Source: an uncultured Lachnospiraceae bacterium (GTDB lineage: Bacteria > Bacillota > Clostridia > Lachnospirales > Lachnospiraceae). From it: a DNA stretch of 40,057 nt. A model generated the notes under the pieces. It searched no databases. It was not told where the DNA came from and saw nothing but the letters and a program-made list of their open reading frames with translations. Position numbers and translations under genes: made by a program. Shown here piece by piece: positions 14,208 to 22,036 of the stretch (positions are counted from its first letter, which is position 1; each line of letters starts with the position of its first letter). The stretch is taken from assembly GCA_902797675.1 (NCBI GenBank), contig CADBTR010000145.1, positions 1 through 40,057 on the forward strand, in the 5' to 3' direction.

Positions 14208-15026
14208 ATGATGAGATCACTTTGGACGGCTGCATCGGGCATGACGTCCCAGCAGACAGCCGTTGACGTTATCGCGCACAATCTGGCCAATGTGAATACC
14301 ACAGGATTCAAGGCACAGTCGGCGCAATTTAAGACATTATTATATCAGACCTCTCAGGCAGTTACCACAAGCGCCAACGGCGATACGAAACCGGTGTCGG
14401 CTCAGGTGGGACTCGGCGTCAGGAATTCCGCTGTTGCCACCATGTTCCGTCAGGGCGCATTGACGGAGACCGAAAACAATACAGATTTCGCCATTGAGGG
14501 AAAAGGTTTCTTTCAGCTGATGAATGAGGACGGAAAGGTACAGTATACCAGAGACGGTTCTTTCAGTTGGGTACCGATGAACGACGGCTCCATGATGTTG
14601 GCTACCAGCATGGGTTATGCGGTGCTGGATACTGCGGGGGAATCGATCACACTTGGTGAAGAATATGATATGAGCAAGATCAGCATTGATTCCAGAGGAA
14701 ATATATGCTATCCGGATGAGAATAATCAGGCTGTGTCTATCGGCAAGCAGATCGGGATTGTGCAGTTTAAGAATCCGGGCGGTCTCTCCAAAGGTTCGGA
14801 CAGCATCTATGATACTTCCGACGCTTCGGGAGAGGCAATCATGGAGGCAGACGGAGAAGTCAGTGTCGTATCCATTATCCGGCAGGGATATGTGGAAGCG
14901 TCCAATGTGAATGTCGCCACTGAGATGGTAAATCTGATCGTGGCGCAGAGAGCTTACGAGATGAATTCCAAAGCGATCACCACATCGGATGAGATGCTGC
15001 AGCAGGCAAATCAGTTGAAACGGTAA
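14208..15026 (+). CDS. flgG: Flagellar distal rod protein FlgG (FlhP)
   Basis: A 272-residue distal rod subunit. It begins MMRSLWTAASGM, then the family signature AHNLANVNTTGFKAQ, and ends with the NVATEMVNLIVAQRAYEMNSK block typical of FlgG. The central region holds the D1 sheet domain. AGGAAGGAG lies upstream of tandem ATG codons at 14208 and 14211; the first is used here. It sits 36 bases after flgF and 75 before the rod-binding gene, so the three form one rod cluster. Confidence 0.95.
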   Translation: MMRSLWTAASGMTSQQTAVDVIAHNLANVNTTGFKAQSAQFKTLLYQTSQAVTTSANGDTKPVSAQVGLGVRNSAVATMFRQGALTETENNTDFAIEGKGFFQLMNEDGKVQYTRDGSFSWVPMNDGSMMLATSMGYAVLDTAGESITLGEEYDMSKISIDSRGNICYPDENNQAVSIGKQIGIVQFKNPGGLSKGSDSIYDTSDASGEAIMEADGEVSVVSIIRQGYVEASNVNVATEMVNLIVAQRAYEMNSKAITTSDEMLQQANQLKR

Positions 15027-15072
15027 TGCGTAAGCGGAAGACAGACCGGTTGAACCGGTAGCGCATAAACGG
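15012..15072 (+). repeat. Imperfect direct repeat of the flgG 3' end
   Basis: The last flgG codons and following bases (15012-15037) are repeated at 15047-15072 with 20 of 26 positions equal by eye. The second copy also makes an ACCGGT-TGA-ACCGGT hairpin. It is in the gap before the rod-binding gene and may be an old tandem duplication. Confidence 0.5.
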
Positions 15073-15101
15073 CGCAGATATGAAAGGGAGTGAGCAGACC
15101 A

Positions 15102-15476
15102 ATGAGTTCCATGATCGGTACGGGAAATGATTTATTGAATTATTACAGTGATATGTATGCACAGGGAACAACCTCGGACAATGCTTCAAAATTGCAGGAC
15201 ACTTTGAAGAATAAGGATTATTCCCGGGCGGACAGCGAAGAACTGATGAAGGTATGCAAAGATTTCGAGGCATATCTTGTGGAGCAGGTGATCAAACAGA
15301 TGAAAAAGATGGTTCCGGAAAGTGAAGAAAGCTCCAACAAATATCTGGATTATTTCGGAGATACCTACAATCAGAAACTGGCGGAAACCATCACAGAGAG
15401 CAGCGACGGCAAGGGGCTCGGACTTGCGCAGATGCTCTATGAGCAGATGAAGAGAAATTACGGAATAGAAGAGTAA
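15102..15476 (+). CDS. flgJ: Rod-binding protein, FlgJ N-terminal domain type
   Basis: A 124-residue protein corresponding to the rod-binding (cap) half of FlgJ without the muramidase domain. The conserved core is FEAYLVEQVIKQMKKMVPES followed by a D-Y-F-G-D-x-Y motif and a C-terminal GLGLAQMLYEQM segment. It should cap and assist assembly of the growing rod in the periplasmic-like space. A GTG at 15090 is in frame, but the ATG at 15102 is better spaced from GGGAG at about 15085. RecD2 begins 3 bases after the stop. Confidence 0.88.
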   Translation: MSSMIGTGNDLLNYYSDMYAQGTTSDNASKLQDTLKNKDYSRADSEELMKVCKDFEAYLVEQVIKQMKKMVPESEESSNKYLDYFGDTYNQKLAETITESSDGKGLGLAQMLYEQMKRNYGIEE

Positions 15477-15479
15477 AAT

Positions 15480-17741
15480 ATGAGTTCATTAAGCGGTTAT
15501 GTAGAAAGAATTGTATTTAGAAATGCCGATAATGGATATACAGTGCTTACGGTTGCGGATCACAATGATGAGACCACATGCGTAGGCACTTTTCAATATA
15601 TCGGCGAAGGGGAATATGTGGAACTGGAGGGAGATTATATCGAGCATCCCACTTACGGAACGCAGCTTTCCGTCCGGTCTTATGTGATCAAAGAGCCGGA
15701 GGATGAAAAAGCCATTGTGCGTTATCTGGGCTCCGGCGCCATCAAGGGAGTGGGTCCCGCACTGGCGGATCGCATCGTCCGCCACTTTAAGGAAGACACT
15801 TTCCGGATCATCGAGGAAGAACCGGAGCGTTTGGCGCAGGTCAAGGGAATCAGCAAGCGCATGGCGGCGGAGATCGCCGACCAACTGGAAGAAAAAAAGG
15901 ACATGAGGAAAGCCATGATCTTTCTTCAGCAATTTGGGATCTCTATGAATCTTTCGGTCAAGATCTATAAAACCTATGGACAGGACGTCTATCAGATCAT
16001 CAAGAAAAATCCGTACAAACTGGCAGACGACATCGAAGGGGTGGGATTTAAGATCGCGGATGATATCGCTATGCAGGCGGGGATCAGTGAGAATTCCGAT
16101 TTCCGCATTAAGAGCGGGATCTTATATGTCTTGTCACAGGCAAGTTTAAACGGGCATGTATACCTTCCTCAACAGGAATTATTCTTACAGACCGGTCAGA
16201 TGCTGGGGCTGTACGGGGATCCTTTTGATGAGGAGGAAATCCGTCAATATCTGACAGATCTTGTGATGCAAAAAAAAATTGTGGTAAAGAAAGCGACGGA
16301 GGGGAATCGCGTATACGCCAATATGTTCTATCATGCGGAATTAAATATCGCGGCAAAATTGCGGGAACTGGACGTCAGGGAGCAGATACCGGAAAGAGTG
16401 ATTCAGCAAAAAATAACGAAAATCCAGCAGGATACGGGAATCATACTGGACGAACACCAGAAAAGGGCAGTGATCGAGGCGGCGGCCTGCGGGATCCTTG
16501 TGATCACCGGCGGACCGGGAACGGGAAAAACTACCACGATCAATACGATCATCCGCTATTTTGAAACCCAGGGCAAGGAAATCCTGCTTGCTGCGCCTAC
16601 CGGAAGAGCGGCAAAGCGAATGGCTGAGGCGACGGGGCACGAGGCGCAGACAATCCACAGGCTGTTAGAGATTAACGGCGCGCCGGAGGAGAACGACAGA
16701 AATGCGGAACGACTGGGCATCGTCTTCGAGCGGAATGAATTAAATCCGTTAGAATGTGATGTGGTGATCATTGATGAAATGTCCATGGTGGATATGTTTT
16801 TGATGAATTCTCTTTTGAAAGCCATCATGCCGGGAACAAAACTCATCCTGGTGGGAGATGCGGATCAGCTGCCAAGCGTCGGTCCGGGAAATGTATTAAA
16901 AGATATCATGAATTCTCATTGCTATAATACCGTCATGCTTACGAGAATCTTCCGGCAGGCGACCCAGAGCGACATTGTCGTAAATGCCCACCGGATCAAC
17001 CACGGGGAACAGCTTACATTGGATAATCACAGCAAAGACTTTTTATTTATCAGGCGACCGGAGGTCAACCGGATCATCAACGCGACTATTACTTTAGTGC
17101 GGGAAAAATTGCCCGGGTATGTAGGTGCGCCTATGAGGGAAGTACAGGTATTGACGCCGATGAGAAAAGGCACACTGGGGGTGGAACGGTTAAATGAGAT
17201 TTTGCAGCAATATTTGAATCCCAAAGCACCGGATAAACGGGAAAAAGAGACTCCTGCAGGACTTTTCAGAGAGGGAGATAAAGTCATGCAGATCAAGAAC
17301 AATTATCAGACAGCCTGGGAGAGACGGGGATACAAAGGCGCTGTCGTTGAGGAAGGCATGGGCGTATTTAACGGAGATATGGGAATTATCCGTACCATTA
17401 ATACTTACGGGGAAAATCTGGAGGTAGAATTTGAAGACGGAAAATTCGTAACGTATCCTTTTTCGCAATTGGAGGAATTGGAACTTGCCTATGCGGTCAC
17501 CATACATAAATCTCAGGGAAGCGAGTATCCGGCAGTGGTTATGCCGCTTTTGTCGGGACCGAAAATGCTGATGAACCGGAATTTGTTATATACCGGTGTT
17601 ACCAGAGCGAAAAAATGCGTCTGCATTGTGGGAGTGGAGCATGCGGTGAGAGAGATGATCGAAAATGAAAGTGAGCAGAAACGGTATTCCTCACTGGATG
17701 AGCGGATACGGGAACTGGATAATCGGGAGGAATTATTTTGA
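15480..17741 (+). CDS. recD2: ATP-dependent RecD-like DNA helicase RecD2
   Basis: A 753-residue 5'-3' SF1B DNA helicase used in recombination and replication-fork repair in bacteria without RecBCD partners. An N-terminal OB-like domain (about 1-90) is followed by helix-hairpin-helix repeats (for example around 85-130), then the helicase core: Walker A G344-G-P-G-T-G-K350-T, Walker B I-I-D-E-M near 430, GDADQLP, and the UvrD-like C-terminal motif AVTIHKSQGSEY near 670 and YTGVTRAKK near 700. Length equals the RecD2/YrrC family. It is placed inside a flagellar run and overlaps comFC by 4 bases, so it is likely cotranscribed with flgJ and comFC. A flagellar role is not implied. Confidence 0.95.
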   Translation: MSSLSGYVERIVFRNADNGYTVLTVADHNDETTCVGTFQYIGEGEYVELEGDYIEHPTYGTQLSVRSYVIKEPEDEKAIVRYLGSGAIKGVGPALADRIVRHFKEDTFRIIEEEPERLAQVKGISKRMAAEIADQLEEKKDMRKAMIFLQQFGISMNLSVKIYKTYGQDVYQIIKKNPYKLADDIEGVGFKIADDIAMQAGISENSDFRIKSGILYVLSQASLNGHVYLPQQELFLQTGQMLGLYGDPFDEEEIRQYLTDLVMQKKIVVKKATEGNRVYANMFYHAELNIAAKLRELDVREQIPERVIQQKITKIQQDTGIILDEHQKRAVIEAAACGILVITGGPGTGKTTTINTIIRYFETQGKEILLAAPTGRAAKRMAEATGHEAQTIHRLLEINGAPEENDRNAERLGIVFERNELNPLECDVVIIDEMSMVDMFLMNSLLKAIMPGTKLILVGDADQLPSVGPGNVLKDIMNSHCYNTVMLTRIFRQATQSDIVVNAHRINHGEQLTLDNHSKDFLFIRRPEVNRIINATITLVREKLPGYVGAPMREVQVLTPMRKGTLGVERLNEILQQYLNPKAPDKREKETPAGLFREGDKVMQIKNNYQTAWERRGYKGAVVEEGMGVFNGDMGIIRTINTYGENLEVEFEDGKFVTYPFSQLEELELAYAVTIHKSQGSEYPAVVMPLLSGPKMLMNRNLLYTGVTRAKKCVCIVGVEHAVREMIENESEQKRYSSLDERIRELDNREELF

Positions 17742-18451
17742 AATTAACGTCAATGTTATTTCCAAAGACCTGTCCTATGTGCGGCAGAGCTATCCCGGAG
17801 CACGCCGAAATCTGCCCGGACTGCCGGGAACGGCTGCATTATGTGGGGGAACCGAAGTGCAAGAAATGCGGAAAACCCTTTGACAGTGAAGAAGAACAGG
17901 CAATTTACCGGGAATATTGCGGTGATTGCGAAAAAAATCCTCATGTATATGATATGGGCATGGCATTATTTTATTATGACGAGACGGTGCGGGAATCCAT
18001 CTATCGTTTTAAATATCACGGGCAGCAGACCTACGGGGGATTTTACGGCATGGCGATGGCGAAACACTATGGCAGGCAGATTTTAGCCCTTGGCGTACAG
18101 GCAATTGTGCCGGTGCCCATAAGCAGACAGAAAAAAATAACCAGAGGCTACAATCAGGCGGAACTGATCGCGGACAGCTTAGGCATGGCGCTGCGCCTGC
18201 CGGTTTTAAAAGAAACCCTGATCCGTACCAGAAATACCGTTCCTCAGAAAGAATTAGACAATGCGGGCCGCAGAAATAATTTAAAAAATGCTTTTAAAAT
18301 TCAGGGAAATATAGTACAATATAAACAAGTATTATTGGTCGATGATATTTATACAACGGGAAGCACTGCGGATGCGTGTGCGCTGGCATTAAAAGCCGCA
18401 GATATAAAACGGGTATATTTTATCAGCGTGGCGATATCGGAAGGAATCTGA
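17738..18451 (+). CDS. comFC: ComFC-family phosphoribosyltransferase-like protein
   Basis: A 237-residue cytoplasmic protein with an N-terminal double zinc ribbon (CPMC, CPDC, CKKC, CGDC pairs within residues 10-61) and a C-terminal type I phosphoribosyltransferase fold with the PRPP loop VDDIYTTGST (about 202-211). The family is linked to DNA uptake and recombination. Start is TTG at 17738 with GGGAGG 7 bases upstream; it overlaps the recD2 stop by 4 bases. In B. subtilis comFC directly precedes yvyF and flgM, and the same order is kept here, so identification is supported by synteny. Confidence 0.92.
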   Translation: MKLTSMLFPKTCPMCGRAIPEHAEICPDCRERLHYVGEPKCKKCGKPFDSEEEQAIYREYCGDCEKNPHVYDMGMALFYYDETVRESIYRFKYHGQQTYGGFYGMAMAKHYGRQILALGVQAIVPVPISRQKKITRGYNQAELIADSLGMALRLPVLKETLIRTRNTVPQKELDNAGRRNNLKNAFKIQGNIVQYKQVLLVDDIYTTGSTADACALALKAADIKRVYFISVAISEGI

Positions 18452-18484
18452 CGATACAATTATAAAATCAAAGGAGCGATGAAC

Positions 18485-18883
18485 ATGGAAGTAATGAATT
18501 GTAAGCATTGTAAGAAGCTGTTTAATTACATCAGCGGACCGAAGATTTGTCCGGCATGTAAAGAAGAATTGGAGAAAAAATTCGTTGAGGTAAAAGAATT
18601 CATCAGAGACAATCCTCATAAGGGGATCAGTCAGGTGTCGGAAGAGATGGATGTTTCCGTTCAGCAGCTGAAACAGTGGGTGCGTCAGGAACGGTTGATT
18701 TTTTCTGAGGACTCTAAGGTAATGATTGAATGTGAGCAGTGCGGCGCGCCGATCCGGACGGGAAGATTTTGTGATAATTGCAAGAGATCCATGGCAAATA
18801 ATTTGTCGAAGTTATATCCAAATAAAGAAGAGCCTGCGAGGAAGAAAGGAACGGAATCCGATAAGATGCGTCATTTCCGATAA
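18485..18883 (+). CDS. yvyF: Flagellar operon protein YvyF (zinc-ribbon)
   Basis: A 132-residue protein with two CxxC zinc ribbons, one at the N-terminus (CKHC ... CPAC) and one near the C-terminus (CEQC ... CDNC), flanking a central DNA-binding-like helical segment (SQVSEEMDVSVQQLKQWVRQERLI). It belongs to the YvyF family found between comFC and flgM. Function in the family is thought to be regulatory but is poorly known. The ATG at 18485 is 8 bases after AAGGAG; an ATG at 18479 is too close to it. A strong terminator follows the gene, separating it from flgM. Confidence 0.88.
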   Translation: MEVMNCKHCKKLFNYISGPKICPACKEELEKKFVEVKEFIRDNPHKGISQVSEEMDVSVQQLKQWVRQERLIFSEDSKVMIECEQCGAPIRTGRFCDNCKRSMANNLSKLYPNKEEPARKKGTESDKMRHFR

Positions 18884-18909
18884 GCGGGAAAATATTCAAT
18901 TTACCAGAA

Positions 18910-18940
18910 GTTGTCGGTATTGTTCCGGCAACTTTTTTTT
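18910..18940 (+). terminator. Intrinsic terminator after yvyF
   Basis: Stem GTTGTCGG (18910-18917) / CCGGCAAC (18925-18932) with one G-T pair, a 7-base loop, then eight T. It closes the rod/recD2/comFC/yvyF transcript. Confidence 0.9.
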
Positions 18941-18960
18941 GCGGAAGCGCTGACACCTTC

Positions 18961-18987
18961 TAAAGTAATCGCAAAAATTACCGATAA
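18961..18987 (+). promoter_or_regulatory. Sigma-28 (SigD) promoter of flgM
   Basis: TAAA (18961-18964), 15-base spacer, ACCGATAA (18980-18987). This matches TAAA-N15-GCCGATAA with one mismatch. It lies 46 bases upstream of the flgM start and just after a terminator. Confidence 0.85.
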
Positions 18988-19033
18988 CAATAATAGAGCA
19001 AAGGAAAGTAATACATTTAAGGAGGCGAAGTAT

Positions 19034-19309
19034 ATGAGAATCGATGCTTTAAATCAGGTCAGCAGGCTCTATGGCATGAATGGTACCACAGCTGTGAAGA
19101 AAAGCAGCAAGGTGGCAGAGAGCGATAAACTTGAGATCTCTACCTTTGGCAAAGATTTACAGGTTGCAAAGCAGGCGGTTGCGGCATCTTCGGATGTTCG
19201 GACAGATAAAGTGAATGAATATAAGAACCTTATACAGCAGGGAAAGTATGAAGTTTCGTCAGAAGCTTTTGCGGATAAGCTGCTTGAGGAATTCGGGGAA
19301 GTCAGCTGA
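19034..19309 (+). CDS. flgM: Anti-sigma-28 factor FlgM
   Basis: A 91-residue anti-sigma factor that holds SigD inactive until hook completion, when it is exported or otherwise relieved. The pattern is that of FlgM: short conserved N-terminal MRI, a variable middle, then a helical C-terminal half (KVNEYKNLIQQGKYEVSSEAFADKLLEEF) that would bind sigma-28. AAGGAGGCGAAG precedes the ATG at 19034; the frame extends upstream but without start signals. It is the first gene behind a sigma-28 promoter, a feedback arrangement known in other flagellated bacteria. Confidence 0.92.
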   Translation: MRIDALNQVSRLYGMNGTTAVKKSSKVAESDKLEISTFGKDLQVAKQAVAASSDVRTDKVNEYKNLIQQGKYEVSSEAFADKLLEEFGEVS

Positions 19310-19328
19310 CAGGAAGACTCCCCGAATT
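19290..19328 (+). other. Long hairpin across the flgM stop codon
   Basis: AATTCGGGG (19290-19298) and AGTC (19300-19303) pair with GACT (19316-19319) and CCCCGAATT (19320-19328), with one bulged A and the flgM stop in the loop. The T-run after it is poor (TTCCTT), so it is more likely an attenuator or mRNA-stability hairpin than a full terminator. Bases 19380-19470 downstream are AT-rich with small palindromes and no gene. Confidence 0.55.
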
Positions 19329-19487
19329 TCCTTAATGACAGGTTGAACGCAGGGCGAAAGCCATGCGACATTCAAAATTCAGGTCATAGATTATCGTAAT
19401 AAATTATTACGAAATAAATTATCATAATACATGATCGCAAAATAAATAATCGTTAAATAAACGATAGCTGGTTAGAGGAGATAGACA

Positions 19488-20000
19488 GTGGCAAGCTTAA
19501 TCGACGAATTAATAAGCGTATTGAAGCAGGAACAGGACATATACAGACAACTCATTGATGTTTCTTCGGAGAAGACAAATATCATTGTAAAGAATAATTT
19601 GGCAGAGCTGCAGCGGATCACGGCAGTGGAGCAGGGATATCTCGGTACTCTTATTAATTTGGAGAAGAAACGGGAGGAAGTCACCGGCGACATTGCACTG
19701 GTGCTCAATCGAAAGGCAGAGGAGATGACGGTAAAAGATCTGATCTTCGTGCTGGAGGGCCAGAAGGAAGTCCAGAAGCAGCTCATTGCAGTTCATGAAG
19801 AATTGCGAAGTACATTGATGAATTTTAATAAGATCAATGAGATCAATAAGAATCTGATTCAGGAATCGTTAGAATTGATCGACTTTAATCTGAATTTTAT
19901 AAAGGGGATGTATCAGGCACCGGAAGTGGCGAATTATTCCAAGGATGCCGGCAATGCATCACCGATGATGGAGATTGGCGTATTTGATGCAAAACAATGA
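19488..20000 (+). CDS. flgN: Flagellar export chaperone FlgN
   Basis: A 170-residue, almost wholly helical protein of the FlgN family, which guards hook-filament junction proteins FlgK and FlgL until export. Coiled-coil character is clear in residues 1-130 and the C-terminal helix contains the conserved N-x-N-L-I-Q-E-S-L-x-L-I-D pattern. Start is GTG at 19488 with AGAGGAG 7 bases upstream. It is directly followed by flgK (15 bases), as in B. subtilis. Confidence 0.9.
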   Translation: MASLIDELISVLKQEQDIYRQLIDVSSEKTNIIVKNNLAELQRITAVEQGYLGTLINLEKKREEVTGDIALVLNRKAEEMTVKDLIFVLEGQKEVQKQLIAVHEELRSTLMNFNKINEINKNLIQESLELIDFNLNFIKGMYQAPEVANYSKDAGNASPMMEIGVFDAKQ

Positions 20001-20015
20001 CAGGAGGGAAAGCAT

Positions 20016-21962
20016 ATGCCTTTAATGACAAGTTTTTATACCGGCGTGTCGGGACTGGTCAGCAGTCAGCAGGCAATCAATACTACTGCGCACAACCTGT
20101 CGAATGTCTATACGGACGGATACGTCAGACAGCAGGCACAGTTTCGCGATGGGGTATACAGTGATTATGGTTTTGCGAAAGTAAATCCCATGCAGGTCGG
20201 TTACGGTACCTATTCGGCAAGGACACAGCATTACAGAGATATTCTGTTGGATCGGGCATACAGAGAGCAGTCGGGAAGAGAAGGATATTATACGGCACAA
20301 TATGATGCTATGGAGGAAGTACAGACTATCCTTGGAGAATTGAACGAGGAAGCGTTTCAGGATTCTCTGACGGATCTCTGGTCTTCGGCGCATGAGATGT
20401 ATAAGGCTCCGGACAGCGACGTGGCAAGAGCATCTCTCGTCATGCATGCGGAGACTTTTATCACAAGGGCAAAAGAAGCATACAGTGATCTTGTGAATTA
20501 TCAGGAACGATTAAACGAGAAAATTGAGACTTCCGTAGACCGGATCAATGAGATTGGTGATCGGATCTATGAGCTGAATATTAAAATTCAGAGCGTAGAA
20601 GCACCGAATGTCGAGCAGGCTATGGATTATCGGGATGAGCGTGATAAACTGGTGGATGAACTGGGAGGTTTGATCTCCATCGTATACGAAGAAGAGGAAA
20701 ACGGATTTTTGAGAATCCGGGCAGAAGGGGAGGAATTTGTTACAAAGGGAGGCAGTTTCCACATGGGCGTTTCCCAGTTGAACGGAAAAGACGGTTCCGT
20801 TTATGAGACGCCGATCTGGCCTCAAAACGGTTCAAAACCGGTATTTAACCTGGCAGTGGAGATCAGTACCGCAAGGGATAATGATATCGGCTCTCTGAAA
20901 GGTCTGGTTCAGTCGAGAGGCGCCTATACCGCGACTTATGAAGATATTCCTCATGTGGCGGATCCGCCGAAGGAAGCGGATTATACCGATGAAAACGGAG
21001 TTGTAGATACGGAAGCTCTTCAACAGGCAGCGGAACAATATTGGAATGTTGACTATCCTGCATATCTGAAAGAAGTGCAGACTTATGAATATAATGTGGG
21101 GAATTCCCCGATCATGAAGTCTCAGGCGATGTTTGATCAGCTGATCAACCGGATTGTGACGATGTTTAATGATATCATCAGTCCTACCGCATCAAAGACC
21201 ATACCGGCAGGAACAAGCATCACCATACCGGCAGGCGCGATTTATAATCAGATTGACGAAGGGATGAGGCAGGCAATGGAAGCTGCCGGAATTACAAAGG
21301 AAAATTCGTTTGATGACAAGGGAGTAGCAGCTCAGGAGATTACATTTACTCTGACGGAAGATACAGAAGTAACTGTATTGGATATGGATAAGACCGGTTA
21401 CGGCATGGATGAGAATACAACGCCGGGAACGGAGCTGTTCTCAAGATCAGATACCATCGGACGTTATACGACATTCAAGGATGGAGATGGCAACACCCTC
21501 TACCTTTATAATAAAAATAACGAATTCGGTACGGAGGGAAAATATAGTATTGAGAATCTGGAGATCAATCAGACGATTCTTGATAATTATTCCTATCTTC
21601 CATTTACAACGGAGAACGGGAAGATTGATATGGACAGAGGTCAGCAGCTTTTGGACGCATGGGACACCGCAACCATCAATCTGAATCCGGACAATATGAC
21701 GCCAAAGGACATTAATGATTATTACAGTTCCATGGTAAGTATTATAGCCAATGACGGCTATGTATACCGGGCAATCTCAGAGAATCAGAATTCGGCGGTT
21801 GCAAATCTGGATGAGGCGAGAATCAACTTTACCGGTGTGTCGTCGAATGATGAATTGACGAATCTGATCACATTTCAGAATGCGTATAATGCGAATTCCC
21901 GTTATATCAATGTTATTTCAGATATGTTGGACACCCTGATTCAGCGGGTGGGACATTGGTAA
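20016..21962 (+). CDS. flgK: Flagellar hook-associated protein FlgK, copy 1 (long)
   Basis: A 648-residue hook-filament junction protein (HAP1). N-terminal MPLMTSFYTGVSGL, then QQAINTTAHNLSNVYTDGYVRQ, and C-terminal ITFQNAYNANSRYINVISDML are the D0 signatures. Residues about 160-205 show the coiled FlgK-specific helix (NEKIETSVDRINEIGDRIYELN). It is about 155 residues longer than the next paralogue, mostly in the central exposed domain. AGGAGGG precedes the ATG. Its N-terminal motif is less canonical than copy 2, so the copies may have diverged. Confidence 0.93.
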   Translation: MPLMTSFYTGVSGLVSSQQAINTTAHNLSNVYTDGYVRQQAQFRDGVYSDYGFAKVNPMQVGYGTYSARTQHYRDILLDRAYREQSGREGYYTAQYDAMEEVQTILGELNEEAFQDSLTDLWSSAHEMYKAPDSDVARASLVMHAETFITRAKEAYSDLVNYQERLNEKIETSVDRINEIGDRIYELNIKIQSVEAPNVEQAMDYRDERDKLVDELGGLISIVYEEEENGFLRIRAEGEEFVTKGGSFHMGVSQLNGKDGSVYETPIWPQNGSKPVFNLAVEISTARDNDIGSLKGLVQSRGAYTATYEDIPHVADPPKEADYTDENGVVDTEALQQAAEQYWNVDYPAYLKEVQTYEYNVGNSPIMKSQAMFDQLINRIVTMFNDIISPTASKTIPAGTSITIPAGAIYNQIDEGMRQAMEAAGITKENSFDDKGVAAQEITFTLTEDTEVTVLDMDKTGYGMDENTTPGTELFSRSDTIGRYTTFKDGDGNTLYLYNKNNEFGTEGKYSIENLEINQTILDNYSYLPFTTENGKIDMDRGQQLLDAWDTATINLNPDNMTPKDINDYYSSMVSIIANDGYVYRAISENQNSAVANLDEARINFTGVSSNDELTNLITFQNAYNANSRYINVISDMLDTLIQRVGHW

Positions 21963-22036
21963 AATAAGAATGGTAAGATAAGAGAAATAAGATACGGGTA
22001 ATTAAGACAGATTAAGGATAGAAAGAGGTGAATGAA

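Noticed and set aside
15506-15532. Exact GCCGATAA (15525-15532) like a sigma-28 -10, inside recD2
   Set aside because: The -35 position 15 bases upstream is AAGA, not TAAA, and the site is inside coding sequence with no gene start close by.
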